Positions 22,130 to 33,345 of a stretch of 64,000 nucleotides of DNA are shown in pieces (position 1 is the first letter of the stretch; each line of letters starts with the position of its first letter). The position numbers and the translations under genes were made by a program. The DNA is taken from NCBI GenBank assembly GCA_932521035.1, contig OW051494.1, positions 9,100,001-9,164,000 on the forward strand. Direction: 5' to 3'. Under the pieces are notes generated by a model that was not told the DNA's origin, searched no databases, and saw only the letters and a list, made by a program, of their open reading frames with translations. Source of the stretch: Oscheius dolichura (Eukaryota > Nematoda > Chromadorea > Rhabditida > Rhabditidae).

Positions 22130-22700
22130 GGCCAATGACTTGGTCGACGCGGTCTACCCGGGGTTTCTCTTCTCAAAATGGATGTTCTCAGGCATGTTAC
22201 ACATGATTCGAAAGCTCTTGAACTCGCGAATTTAATGATATACAGGACGAATAGAGTACCACCAGGAAACAGTGTTTATTTGCCATGTACCGCCGTTAGT
22301 TGGCATATCCAGAACTATTTGTTGAGAAACTGAATGAACTTACCTTATTATATGTACCCCGTGCACCATCGAATTTCCGAGTTCAAGAGCTTTCGAACCA
22401 TACCAGCGGGCCTTCGGCAGCCTACGGCTGTCGTCTTGTTAGAATTATCCGTTTCGACCTGTGGCGACCTTTCCGCTCTTCGCCGACGACCGCCTGCGGC
22501 GGCCCCCGGGATTAACATTTTTTATCCCTTTACCGTCGGACACTTTCCCATCGGACAGACAAACAAACAAACAGACAGACAAACACCATAGCGCTTTAAT
22601 AAAGAGTAGAAGATGTAACATGTCCGGTATGTAACATCCATTTTAGGAAGAGAAACTCTGGGTAGACCGCACCGACCACGTCATTGGACTCTTGTTTTTC
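22130..22700. mobile_element. MITE-2 copy 2 with an insertion
   Basis: The left arm (22135-22240) and right arm (22350-22400 plus 22620-22700) match copy 1 in inverted orientation. Between the two parts of the right arm sits about 210 bp of unrelated, GC-rich sequence (listed separately), so the element was interrupted after it inserted. Confidence 0.65.
22405..22615 (+). mobile_element. Probable non-LTR retrotransposon 3' end
   Basis: GC-rich insert ending with GACAGACAAACAAACAAACAG repeats followed by ATAGCGCTTTAATAAAGAG. Such (GACA/AAACA)n-type tails are typical of 5'-truncated RTE-like LINEs and their SINEs. It interrupts the right arm of MITE-2 copy 2. No reverse-transcriptase ORF is present, so only the tail survives. 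Confidence 0.45.
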
Positions 22701-23056
22701 TATTGTATTCTACATCAGTGGCTTGTTCGTTGGAACAGAATCCCCGATATTTTCTACTGGCTACTAACCAAAAAATGGGCTGGAGAAAAAGAGTCTATTC
22801 CTGGATTCAGAATCTGAATTTTAGACAGTCAACACTTTTCGGTACCAGACGATCCAAAGATTTCCCACCGGTATGGCAGTGCAGGACTCCTTTCAGTGTT
22901 TTTTCTCCCACGAGAATGGAGGGGATGAAGGCTGTCATGCCAGCGAAACGTCAACCGAGAAGCGATGATCTACTTTCGAAGTTATATTTGTCGGAGAAGA
23001 GGAACCATAAGTAGATGAATAGCATTTATTATTGTGCGTCTTTTGTAGGCACGAAA

Positions 23057-23470
23057 ATGATGACTCTTGTGTCCAAAGATGGCCAGCAGTTCCCCATTTC
23101 CGAAGAAGTAGCCGCCCCTTCGACGCTCCTCCGTGAAAAATTCGCTGATTCAGATGAGAAGACCCTCTCCGAGCCATTTCTCGTCCCAAATGTTGATGGC
23201 GTGACTCTGTGACTCTGCGGTCGACTGGCTTGAAACTCACAAGGGAAAACTCTACAAGGAGAGGGACCTGCTCGACATCCTTCTGGTGCAGACCCTGGAG
23301 GATCAGGCATACCTGGACGTTTCTCTTGAACAACTTCTGAACATCCTTATGGTTAATCTTTTTATCCTTTATTAATCAAGTCGGGTTAATTTTAGGGAGC
23401 CGACGCTTTGGCAATCGAAAGATTGAAAGACCTCTGCATCCAACGGGTTTGTACTCTTGGACAGGGCTAA
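23057..23470 (+). pseudogene. Skp1-like gene with frameshift
   Basis: The first part (MMTLVSKDGQQFPISEEVA, then LREKFADSDEK and PNVDGVTL) is a Skp1 N-terminal BTB/POZ fold. It runs into TGA at about 23212. In another frame the domain continues (AVDWLETHKGKLYKERDLL, then QAYLDVSLEQLLNIL), and after a short intron comes GADALAIERLKDLCIQR. A tandem copy of GTGACTCT lies at the break. Skp1 links cullin-1 to F-box proteins in SCF ubiquitin ligases, and this copy would lose its C-terminal F-box-binding half. An intact paralogue lies 550 bp downstream in the same orientation. A sequencing error is the main alternative. Confidence 0.7.
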
Positions 23471-23704
23471 ACACGGGAAGAACTCAAAGAAATGTATGCC
23501 AATGTTCTCTGAAAAGTGAAATCTTTGATCAATACCGTAATCTCAATAAATATTCATGTATTTCTGTCCCTACTTTTGTTTTTTTGGGTAAGAGTTATGG
23601 GTTACTTCTCGACTGGCAGCCGATTGGAGCTCAAAAAGGATTGATCGTTCAAAAAAGACAGCGATTCCCTAGAGATAACCCAAAAAACTATTCCCTGCTT
23701 CAAT

Positions 23705-23776
23705 TCCTCGGTAGTATAGTGGTGAGTATCCGCGTCTGTCACATGCGAGACCCGGGTTCAATTCCCGGCCGGGGAG
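23705..23776 (+). tRNA. tRNA-Asp (anticodon GTC)
   Basis: A complete cloverleaf can be drawn. The acceptor stem TCCTCGG pairs with CCGGGGA. The D-arm is GTATAGTGGTGAGTATCC. The anticodon stem CGCGT pairs with ATGCG around loop CTGTCAC. The T-arm is CCGGG-TTCAATT-CCCGG. The start TCCTCGGTAGTATAGTGG is diagnostic of eukaryotic tRNA-Asp. No intron. A T-run follows as a polymerase III terminator. Confidence 0.93.
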
Positions 23777-24012
23777 AATCTTTTTGCTATCTCTGGAGCA
23801 GTTAATTTCCTCCATTTCTTTTGGGTTTCTCGAAGAAATAGCAGTTTCCGACTATTTTTTGCTTCGAATCTTATAAAATCTTATAAAAAGCGCTTTCCAC
23901 AAGCCAAGAATTCCCAAAGCAACGCTTATTTGCAAGGAAGCGGTATATTTTCCCGCTTTCTACCCAAACCCCCCGCGTCTTTCATTCTTTCTCTCCTCTT
24001 TCTGCTCTCAAG

Positions 24013-24549
24013 ATGTCTATAGAAGTTGCTGCCGCCAAGAAAATGCTAACTCTGATCTCCAAAGATGGCCAACAATTCCCCGTCTCCGACGAAATAGCCG
24101 CCAAGTCGAAGCTCCTCTCCAAGAGGTTCCTATTCATCAGGGTCGGCGAGCTCCCGGAATTCTTCCCCCTCCCAACTGTTGATGGCTGGACTTTGAAGAA
24201 AATCCTGGAATGGTGTAAAGCTGGCCGTATGGTCATCTACAAGGAGCCGGAAAGTTTAATTGTTGATCTGACCGAGGAGGACGAAGAATACTTGAAGGAT
24301 CTGACGGCTGACCAGCTTGTCGCCCTTCTACTGGTTTTCCCCTCTTTTTCTTCAAATCAAGCTGATTTCTAGGCTGCTGATGACCTGGGAATAGAGCATC
24401 TCGCTGCTCTTGTCGGAAAAAAAATTGTCGACTCCATCCCTGATAGCACAAACGAAGAACTCGATCTCTTGATTAGAAAGTGCTCACCTGCCGAGGAAGA
24501 AGCCGAAATTTGGAAAATAAGTAAAGATTGCGAGTTCCGTCTTATTTGA
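24013..24549 (+). CDS. Skp1-related protein
   Basis: Two exons (24013-24333 and 24373-24549, 39-bp intron) encode 165 aa, the usual Skp1 length. The N-terminal half (MLTLISKDGQQFPVSDEIA, then PLPTVDGWTLKKILEWC) is the cullin-binding BTB/POZ part. The C-terminal half (AADDLGIEHLAALVGKKI, EELDLLIRKCSPAEEEAE) corresponds to the F-box-binding helices, although the usual WT/NDFTxEEE ending is replaced by PAEEEAEIWKI. Its role would be the adaptor between CUL-1 and F-box proteins in SCF E3 ligases. Nematodes have large, diverged skr families. The donor gttttc is weak, but both sides fit the family. The broken paralogue at 23057 indicates a local tandem duplication. Confidence 0.85.
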
Positions 24550-24904
24550 ACAATAAATATCAGTGAATATGTGATTTTGTTGTGTTCATAGGGGGATAAT
24601 AAAGGGGAAATAGGGCCATCTGTCGAATAAAAGCGCTTGAAACCAAGTTTAGCCTCGAATTCTTCAATTTTACGCATTTGTACCATTTGAGGGACCAATT
24701 TTTGGGGAGATTCGTTCATTTTTACCGTTATTAAAAGTTCAGAAGCAGTTTATACGGATGATGTTAGCCCTTGAAACCGTACATTTCTCTAAACAGGGCG
24801 GAAATTCAGTTTGCCAGACGCTACAGTCAATTTCCAGTATAAATTCGAGTTTCTTTCATCAGGTCTTCCAGCAATGAGGTATAGACTATTTTTGTCAAGA
24901 AATA

Positions 24905-25030
24905 GGGTTACCGTAACGGGACGCAAAACCTTCCGCGCGGGACCTTTTGAGCAAAAGTGATCGAGATTTTCGATTTCGTTCAAGTTTTCTGCTCCGTTTT
25001 GCCTAAAGTTCTCGAAGTGCGGTAATCCTT
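24905..25030 (+). repeat. Dispersed repeat R1, copy 3
   Basis: Contains CGTAACGGGACGCAAAACC and GGGACCTTTTGAGCAAAAG, shared with 9672-9790 and, inverted, with 640-757. It lies in the gap between the Skp1-like and peroxidase genes. Confidence 0.6.
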
Positions 25031-25251
25031 TTTTTTTGGGAAACAGATTGAATCTGACAGTAGAATATCTATCTCTAGCCTGACGTACTTGGAATGGAAC
25101 GTTCCTTTCTTTATCAAAACTTGCCGCTGACGGCAGCATTGATACTGACCTGACAATGGGGGTTGGACCCGTGGGCGAACAGCTCAACCCCCAGTGAACA
25201 AATAGGGTGGGCAGTTTAAAAGCCAGCGAGTCCGCCTGTTCCAGCATCAGG

Positions 25252-28200
25252 ATGAGACTCCTCCTTGTGGTCTTCCTCGCCGGCTCTTGGTACCTTTTTC
25301 CCTTTACTTTCCTCTAGCGTTGATATTAAAGCCTGGCCCTTTCCGAGCTCGAAGAGAATGTCAAGACAGCTCTTCAAGAAGCACAACAAGCTCTGACTAC
25401 GAGAAACAAGGACCTGAAGACCATCAAGGGCTCGTTTTCTCTGTTTTTGGAATAATTGGAGCATTTTAGAAGACGGAAATCATCCACAGAGCCAAAAAGC
25501 CAACGAGGAGTCCCAGCACGAACAGACCCATGGGGATTTGCTTTCCGAGACCACAAAGGTACGGTATTTTAAAGGTTTTATTTGCCAGTGGGATTTACAC
25601 CCGGTTTTCTGTTACTTTTCACTAGAGAATGACAAATTTTGGATTTTAGCACGGGAAAAAACTTTTATAGCCCGGGAAAGGCTGTATTCCCTGGCAAATT
25701 GATGATTTTTCAGATCATGTTGGAAAGATACGGAAAGGAAATCCTCCCCCAGCTCAAGGCGCTCAACATCACCGCCCTGATTGACGAACAACTGGCCAAG
25801 AGAAAGAAGAGAGCCGCCGCGGACTCCGGCTGTATTCAGGACGACACCGACTGCAATAGCCAGTACAAGTGAGATCTCTTTTCTTTCCTTTCACACCATT
25901 TCTGACCACAAAACTTATAAAAATTGAGAAAAATCTGTTCTATTTCAGTGCAAACTACCGTACCATTTCGGCAGTGTGCAACAATCGAGAAAATCCCGAG
26001 CTTGGAAAAGGAGTTACCGTAATCCGACGACTTCTGAACAATGCGAGCTATGCTGATGGAATTGGAGCCATCCGAACGAAATCTGCCACCGGATCGGACC
26101 TGCCCTCAACCCGCGAAATTGCCAACCGTCTCCATACCGAGGGAACCACCCCGATCTTTGACTACATGACGAATCACATGACCATGCAGTTCGGCCAATT
26201 TGTAGCCCATGATATCGTCTTCATGCCGTCTTCTACCGGTCCCAATGGAGAGAGTCTGGACTGCTCGGCCTGTGATTCTGGAGAGAAGACAGAAAACTGT
26301 GCTCCCATCAAAGTTCCGGCTAATGATACCTACTTCCCGTCGAATGGATGCATCCGACTGATCAGAGTGGTAAATGGACAGAAGGAACTCGGCCAGAGGG
26401 CCCAGATCAATCAAAATACTCACTTCTTGGACCTTTCTGCCGTCTATGGATCTACTGTGAGTTTTCTAATGTTTTCAAACCTTAAAATAAAAGAAAAAGT
26501 ACCGTATCCTTTTGAATTGAAAAGGGGGAACTGTGAAATTTCGATAGGTTCCCGAGAGAAGCGCTTATTCGATGGTATTTTGGATCCACGAGGATACGGT
26601 AGCTTCTAATAGGATTCGGGGGAACCTAGGAATTTGGAAAAGGGTCCTGAAGCGATCTTATAGCCCATTTCCAACAGAAATTCCAAGGAATGACCTCTCC
26701 GCTGCGATACCAGGCCCTGCAGCGGAGACGCGCCGCCAATTTTTCATTCATGGAATATCCACTGGAAGTGGACAATATATGGGGACTGATTGTTTTAGCG
26801 GGAGTATTCAGTTTCAAAATTCGGTGGTGAAGCCAAAAGCTTCCAATCGAGTCCTGATCGGGAATTTTTTGCGGATTTATCCAATTTTTCAATTACAATA
26901 ACCCATTCCTAATAGAAATTTACCTACTCCTTTTAAAATATTCCAATTTCCAGGGCTGTGAAGCTAGAAAAGTCCGTCTCTTCAAAGACGGCGAACTGGA
27001 GGAGTTGCCCCTTGGACCGTACACTCTACCCCCAAGGAACATCAATGTAATCCTCATTATCTTCCTATCAAACTTGAAAAATCGTTTCAGGACACGAATT
27101 GCCAATCCCGAACTCCGAATTACTGTTTCTTGGCAGGTGATTTCCGCGCCAGTTTACATCCGGGGCTCGGGCCGCTCCATGCCGCCTTCATCAAGCAACA
27201 TAACGCGATTGCCCGGGAAATGAAGAGGATTCGACCAGGCTGGGACGACGAGAAGACGTATCAAGAAGCTAGAAGATTGATGATCGCCCGCCACCAGCAT
27301 CACGTCTACAATGAATACCTGCCCAAGATTTTGGGACAGCAGACCATGCAGGAATTCGGATTGGCGCCTCTCACCTCCGGATTTTTCACTGGTTCGTCTT
27401 TTTCGTTACTTTTAGGCCATAGTTAGACAGTAATAAGGGCCACAGCAGCACTGGGATGTCAAACTGTGGCTTAAAAATAAACAGAAAGTTTTAATATCCC
27501 GTTTCCAGGCTACGACAAGAGCCTGAACCCGTCGCTTCATCCTGAATGCGCTGCCGCTGCTTTCCGCTTCGGCCACTCCATGGTCAGGAAGGATCTTCCC
27601 CGGATTAGTAACCTGAACCAAACCGTTGGAGATCCAGTAGACTTGGGAAGTAATGTCTTCTACGCGGAATCTCTCTACGACACCGCCGCTGGAGGTCCGG
27701 ACTCCATGTTGGAAGGTAAAGCCACAGTTAGACAGCCTATGGGCAAATTGTTCAGGAATGATGCAGCGACCGGCCATGGCAGTCGACAGGGAGTTCTCCT
27801 TCCCCATTAGGAACCAATTGTTCGAAATAAGAGGTCAAAAAGCTTCGGGAATTGATTTGGTAGCTGTGAATATAATGAGAGGACGAGATGTTGGACTCTT
27901 TCCCTATAATGACTACCGGACGACGGTTGGACTTCCCAGAGCCGCGAATTTCGACGATCTGTTGGGACAAATGGACGCGGCGAATGTCAACGCCTTGAAG
28001 GCTGTCTACGCCAGTGTCGATGATATTGACCTATACTCGGGAATCCTCATGGAACGGCCGGCTAATGGAGCCCTCCTGGGCCGTACTGGAGCCTATATCA
28101 TTGCTGAGACATTCCAGCACCTGAAGAGGGGAGATCGCTTCTTCTACGAGTCGAAAACGGACAAGACAAGGAGCCTCACACCCGAGGAGTTGAATGAAAT

Positions 28201-28396
28201 AAGGACGAAATCCACCATTGCCAAGTTTTTCTGCTCCGTTACCAAACAGATGGACCTGGTGAATAAGGACGTCTTCGATATGTGAGTTTTGATCTCGGGA
28301 AAGGTCTGAATATGGAGGATTTCCAGAAACAGTCAACGGGTTCGGTGCAGCTCCCTTCCCGACGTGGACGTCAGCCTCTTCACTTCATTAGTGTAA
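25252..28396 (+). CDS. Animal haem peroxidase (secreted)
   Basis: Ten exons: 25252-25289, 25332-25429, 25470-25558, 25714-25868, 25949-26456, 26954-27046, 27091-27391, 27509-27715, 27756-28281 and 28327-28396, giving about 694 aa. A signal peptide (MRLLLVVFLAGSCLA) and a charged propeptide precede the catalytic domain (YADGIGAIRTK, FGQFVAHDI, PREQ-like GQRAQINQNTHFLDLSAVYGS, AGDFRASLHPG, AAFRFGHSM, AVNIMRGRDVGL). The distal His, catalytic Arg and proximal His are present. The Asp before the distal His is Ala, and the Glu three residues after the Arg is Leu; in myeloperoxidase both bind the haem covalently. Intron 2 appears to be GC-AG. Nematode members cross-link cuticle proteins or act in immunity; which applies is not visible. 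An AATAAA follows at about 28425. Confidence 0.88.
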
Positions 28397-28504
28397 AAAT
28401 GAGCTTCTATAGTTCCTGCTTGGAATAAAGCTTGAATTTGAACGGGGAAAATGTCTTTTCTTGGCTACGGTATCCTCAAATGAGATGTTCTTGTGGTTCT
28501 GATT

Positions 28505-28780
28505 AACAGAATAGGGCTCCAATGGAGGAATAAGGGTCTAATGAGTTGGTCGGCGCGGCCTACCCAGAGTTTCTCTTCCTAAAATGGATGTTCCCAGGCA
28601 TATTACATATGGTTCGAAAGCTCTTGAACTCGTGAATTCGATGGTATACCGGACACATAAAATAAAGTGGTGTCAGTTAGTCCACTATCAAATAATACCG
28701 ACGAACGGCAATACATGGCAAATAAACACTGTTTCCTGAACGTGTCTTCTCCCTGTGTACCATCGAATTCGCAAGTTCGC
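28505..28780. mobile_element. MITE-2 copy 3
   Basis: The left arm (CCAATGGAGGAATAAGGGTC, GTTGGTCGGCGCGGCCTACC, AAATGGATGTTCCCAGGC) matches copy 1 closely. The right arm is partial (TGTACCATCGAATTCGCAAG). It sits just 3' of the peroxidase gene. Confidence 0.65.
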
Positions 28781-29149
28781 AATTCCCACGTTTTTTTTTG
28801 CTTTTTTAAAGTTTATTTATATCACTTGGCCTTACTTTTCATCAATAGCGAAGGCAGATCAAGAAAACGCTAAAAAAACGAAGAAATACGCTAAAACGTT
28901 CAAAATTCAAATGCGCGCCACAGGCAAGGGACGCTTGTGGGGGCAGTCGCCGCGGGACCACTGCCCCCGGCGCCTAGGTCTCTGACAGTTCCTTTAAAAA
29001 GTAACTAGGCCGGGACATTTTTATTTGAAACAGACTAACAATGCCGTTTTCAGAGCCTTCGACGGCTGTTAATTTTCCTTCAATGGCCGAAGGTTTGCCG
29101 CTTTTCGCCACAGTTAGACAACCCGCTGTTTTACAGATAACAGGAAGAT

Positions 29150-29673
29150 CTCGATCCGCTCCTACGGTGCCATGGACGAGGAGTTCATCTCGCCGTACAT
29201 GACGAGTATCTGTGGCCCGTTGCGAGTTCTGGACGCGTCGATGGAATGCCAGCGCCGGCGGGATGGCGCCTACAACTACGTCTATTCGGTTCGAGCCGAG
29301 GTGAAGGAGAAGAAAGAGCCCCTGGTGGAGGTGGCCTTCGTCTGCGGCGGAGACGGCCAGCAGCGCCACGAGGAGACGGCCCAATTCGGCCCGGACACCC
29401 AGCTCAAGGAGATTCTCCGCTATTTCTTGACCAAGAACTTGAAGAAGGCCGGCGGCGCCATCCACATCCATTTGAAGAGAAACATTTGAAGAAAATGAAG
29501 AGAAAAACGCTATTACGGGGGCGATGACTTTCCGTGGTGCCACTCCAGACGGCAGCAGTCCCCTTGGATCGCCGTTTCATCATCAGCAGCCGTTTGAGTT
29601 GTATCGGCCGCCATTAGGAACCCCTCCTGCCTGCTATCCTACGACATTCTACACCGATTTAGACGATATCTAA
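29150..29673 (+). CDS. Unidentified protein, last exon(s)
   Basis: After a TTTTACAG acceptor the plus strand encodes KISIRSYGAMDEEFISPYM, CGPLRVLDASMECQRR, YNYVYSVRAEVKEKKEPLVE and LKEILRYFLTKNLKKAGG, ending IHLKRNI and TGA at 29487. Codon use is strongly coding. A second open frame overlaps the end and continues from RETFEENEEKNAITGAM through TPDGSSPLGSPFHHQQPFEL to DLDDI and TAA at 29673, shortly before AATAAA. The two frames meet in a 40-bp AG-rich word that also occurs at about 39364 and 46312. Either an intron or frameshift joins them, or the word was inserted. I do not recognise the family. Confidence 0.5.
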
Positions 29674-29869
29674 ACTGCAAAAAATAGGTCAAATAAATAT
29701 TGTTGTATGCTTTTGTGCTTTCTTATTGGTTTATTTTTGTGAAATGGCCCTGGGAGAGCGACAAAAAAGTCAGGAAACAACGCCTCTGCTGTCTTGAATT
29801 TATGTCGAATATTAGTGTTTTGGTCTATTTTTGAGAAGATTTATAAGAAATAACAAATTTATTTTCGAT

Positions 29870-31269
29870 TTATTCTTTTTTGTACTGAGAAAGACGATCA
29901 GCCAAGGTTTGGGGAATAATCACAGAGGACATACGAGCCCACGGATAAGGAAGAGCTGCTCCATCTCGCCATCGTTCTCCATCGAATATTTCAACTCGAC
30001 TCAGATATAAATCTTCTTTCTGCCATCCACCAATTGCATAGATTTCTTGGTCAATGATTATTCCAGGAAAATGGGCGGAAGGATATTTCATTGGCGGCAA
30101 GGGATTCCATTTTGAATTTGATTCTTGAGGGTCGAGCTCCCACACGGCGTTTGTTGGCCCGTTGCTATCACCTCCACCAAATAGAATAAGCTTATTTTCA
30201 TAAGTAACGAGTGAAGGACCACCGAGGGGCTTTGGTAAATGAGTAAATTCAATCCAGCTGTTATCTTCAGGATTATAACATTCTGCAGTTTTCGTGAGGG
30301 TGTAATCTTCAGTCCATCCACCACAAATAATTATTGTCTTGTTCCATAACGCCGCTGCTGCATGAACTCTGGTCTCTTTCATATCTCTAAAATCTGTTAA
30401 TAATCTGGTTTTCCCTTATCCAAACAAAAGAGAAAATCGAAACTAAACTCACGCCATTAATGTCCATTTATTCTTCTTCGGATCGTATCTTTCCACACTT
30501 TTTAGGTATTCTTTATTTTCACGATCCCATCCTCCAAACACCCAAATATTTCCATTCCATTCCAAACAACTATTTTGAATTCTGCTGCGTCCAACATTCA
30601 TATCAGCCAGTCGAATCCATTTCAGATTTTTGTCCAATTTATACAAAGCTTTTGAATTAACATAACCACCAAATAAATAGATTTCTCCATTGAGATAGAT
30701 TGCTCCACTAGCAGCAGCCCTATAAGGTAATTCCAGTTCTATTTCAATCCATTTTGTTATATTCTGACTCAACACTGCCATTCCAGCGTAGGCCGTGTAA
30801 TTATTTTTCACTCCTCCCATAATCAAAATCTAAACGGAGACCTATGCTAAATCTTAAAAATAACTCACAGTTTCTAAAGTGGATTTTCTATTTGTCGTAT
30901 TAACAACGGCTAGCCAAATAATTAGAAATACAACAGCGCATACTAAACTGTTTGATAAGTTCGTCCCTTTTTTACGTAACTTTTTATTTTTTGCACTTTT
31001 CGAGGTAGTTTTGGTATCAAAATGATCCTCTCCGAATTTTTCAGAACCGTATATGGTTTTGGATGGGTTTTTCCTATCACCCTGGCAAGTTAGCTATCAT
31101 CGAGATTCGACCTTTTTTGACACTAGGTGCTGTGGTGACTCACCATGGAGCTTTCATAAAAAGTTAGGTTGCTCTTTTTGCAGGGTTTGACATGCTCTTT
31201 TTGGCAAAAAAAGTTTGTTTCGATAGCCCTCAGGATGGCCGAGTATCGCCCTTTGGAAAATGTCGACAT
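29870..31269 (-). CDS. Kelch gene A: membrane-anchored kelch-repeat protein
   Basis: Four exons, 31269-31144, 31081-30869, 30829-30453 and 30386-29870, give 410 aa with all GT-AG junctions in frame. Residues 1-85 are a basic, presumably cytosolic segment (MSTFSKGRYSAILRAIETNF). Residues about 88-106 are a single membrane helix (LVCAVVFLIIWLAVV), which suggests a type II protein. The rest is a six-bladed kelch propeller; blades are marked by ILIMGG, GEIYLFGG, GNIWVFGG, KTIIICGG, KLILFGG and QEIYAIGG, with VERYDPKKNKW and AECYNPEDNSW in between. Kelch propellers bind partner proteins. The ligand is unknown. The 3' flank carries part of a convergent membrane-tail exon. This is the most complete of the three anchored copies. 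Confidence 0.85.
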
Positions 31270-31660
31270 TTTATATAGGGGAATTGATGAGTAAAAAATA
31301 AATTGCTTGCAAGCTCTTCAATATTACTGTCAATTGATAGATCTCGAAAAATGGTCGAAATTCCGTCTGATTCGGTTTCGTTTTCGTTCATTCGACTTGA
31401 AAAACCTGATTTCGTCCAGCCCTGAAAAGGACCAACCTAACTTTTTATGAAAGCTGCATGGTGAGTCACCACATCACCTCGTGTCAAAAATGGTCGAAAC
31501 TCTATGAAAGCTAACTTGCCAGGGTCACAGGAAACTCATATCCAAAGTGCTTACGATTCTGGGGAATTCGGAAGGATCACTTTGATACCAAAATTACCTC
31601 ATAAAGGGCAAATAAAAAATAAAAAATAAAAAATAACGTAAATAAGGACGAACTTATCAA
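30930..31660. repeat. Large inverted repeat over the 5' end of kelch gene A
   Basis: The arms run roughly 30945-31165 and 31435-31660. Outer words are GTTTGATAAGTTCGTCCC and its complement. Inner words are CCCTGGCAAGTTAGCT and AGCTAACTTGCCAGGG, and further in AAAAAGTTAGGTTG and CAACCTAACTTTTT. The left arm contains the anchor exon of kelch gene A and its 62-bp intron, and the right arm is an inverted copy of them. The spacer holds exon 1 of gene A and its upstream region. Confidence 0.7.
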
Positions 31661-31891
31661 ACAGCCTAGTATTAGGGGGATCCCAAAATACTTGCAAAGC
31701 TTTCTGAATTTTTTTTCCCATTTGTCTTCATTTCCATTCAAGTTTTCCTCCAATTCTTCTTCATTTCTATTCAATTTTTCCACCAATTCTTCTTTTTCTC
31801 TTTTCAACCTATCAATTTCTTGTTGTTGCTCAATAGCAATCGCCTGGGCTTCGTACATTGCCATTCGTGGATCATCATCATTTTCGATCAT
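31577..31891 (-). CDS. Small coiled-coil protein with C-terminal membrane helix (copy A')
   Basis: Single ORF of 104 aa. After MIENDDDPRMAMYEAQ comes a heptad-type coiled coil (QQEIDRLKREKEELVEKLN, then EELEENLNGNEDKWEKK) and a membrane helix (LGCLISSSLFTLFFIFYF, LFALYEVILV). The helix is encoded by the antisense of the anchor exon of kelch gene A within the inverted repeat. Copies B' (38904) and C' (45783) lie upstream of kelch genes B and C and stop earlier, after ISSSLFT. It might also be an upstream exon of the kelch gene, but no donor fits. Confidence 0.5.
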   Translation of the reverse strand: MIENDDDPRMAMYEAQAIAIEQQQEIDRLKREKEELVEKLNRNEEELEENLNGNEDKWEKKFRKLCKYFGIPLILGCLISSSLFTLFFIFYFLFALYEVILVSK

Positions 31892-32838
31892 TTTGATAGC
31901 TGAAATTTTCAGCTTTTCAGAAAAGAAGAATTGGAAAAAAAATTCAGCCTGAAAATGAATGTAAGATGCAAAAAGAGTGAGATAGTGGGCCGGCGAGAGG
32001 ATAAATCCTTCGATTTTCCCGGGGAAATCTTTTCTAACAACTTTAGTTCAAGGAGTAAAGAGATAAGTCATTGAGATAAAAATTCGACATTTTCAAAAGA
32101 GCGATACTCATCCTGGTGGCTAAAAACCTTTTTTTGGCTGATAACTGACGTCAAACCCTACAAAAGGAACATTTTACTGAATGTAAGATGCAAAAAGAGT
32201 GAGAAAATGGACCGGGGAGAGGTTTATTGACTGCCAAGTCGACCTCGGCCTCGCTCCAAGATCAGAACGCTTCGCGGGATTTGGAAAAAAGGGGAATAAT
32301 ACAGTCCCTCCACCGTATTTTGAAACCCTCCAAAAAATTTTGAAATGAAGTGTCCCTATAATTTCTGGCCGGACTGTACGCTCAAAGGAATTTTTGTCAG
32401 CAATCAGATAAAAAGTGAGAAGACATGAAGAAGGCAAAAGATAAGAGGAAAAGTTGAATTGATCGGTGACGTCACCTGGCTTTACTGATCGTCGTTAGGG
32501 AGAGGCGAGAAAAGAGAAAGAGGTTGGGAGGAAAAGGGTTTATGAGAAGGCAACGTTACTCTTTCCTGCAGGAAGAGAGAAAAAAGGGGGAAGCTAACGG
32601 TTAGCTTCTAACCTCGCCCGCGAAGGCGTCCTGCCGGAGCCCGAAGAATACAAACAGAATGAGAAAATGGGCTGGCGTCAGGTTTATTGACTGCTTGATC
32701 GCCTGATAAGGGCGCATTTTGGCCGTTATCACGACAGGAAGAGCGCATTCTGGCCGTTTTCAGCTTCTAATTTTTTAGGGATCCCCTGCGATCAATTGGA
32801 AGTGTTTCCGCTCTCAAAGAAAATGATCCAAAAAAAAA

Positions 32839-33345
32839 TCAGTTCGTAGACTTCTGTCTTCCCTTTTTTTTTCTTTTTCTTGTGTTTGAGACGCTTTTTC
32901 GGCCTTCTAGCTTCAATTTATCGAAAAGATATTGCTCCGTGACGTTGTCTATTCCCTAAAAATTTGAGTTTCTCTTTTTCACATAGGAATTACGATATTC
33001 TCAACATTAGAATGACTTCTATTCCCGCCGTTTTCTAAAGAACTTGAAAAATGGAAATACCAAAATTACTAGAAACCAAAATAGTCTTGTAGCTCAGTTA
33101 TACCTGCCGTTTAATTTCGTCTCTGGCCATTTTTTCCATTTTCTCCACCCATCCCTCGGATTTTAGTCGATTTATTAGAATTTTCTAAAGAATGTTGATT
33201 ATTTTCTGATGTGGAGGTTAAAAAGAGGAGCTTTTACAAATGAAAAACGACTTACCTCGATCCTTTCAAGCTCCTTACTATCGGAAAATCGCCTCTCCAC
33301 TCCTTCAAACTTCTTCTCCATCTCAGCAGCTGTCATATGGCTCAT
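32839..33345 (-). pseudogene. ENY2/Sus1-like gene, copy 1 (3' end disrupted)
   Basis: Exons 33345-33256 (MSHMTAAEMEKKFEGVERRF, DSKELERIE), 33184-33104 (KILINRLKSEGWVEKMEKMA, RDEIKRQ) and 32955-32839 (GIDNVTEQYLFDKLKLEGRK, SVSNT) match the four-helix ENY2/Sus1/e(y)2 family by pattern (GW in helix 2, then a Gly and VT before helix 3). ENY2 acts in the SAGA deubiquitinase module and in TREX-2 mRNA export. After SVSNT an A-rich insertion changes the frame (RKRKKKG) and the last helix is lost. Copy 2 at 46502 has an intact last helix but a broken front. All three splice donors and acceptors here are good. Confidence 0.65.

Noticed and set aside
22703-23014. 103-codon plus frame before the Skp1-like copies
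   Set aside because: No family resemblance, starts inside the MITE-2 flank and lacks splice partners; the composition does not differ clearly from chance.
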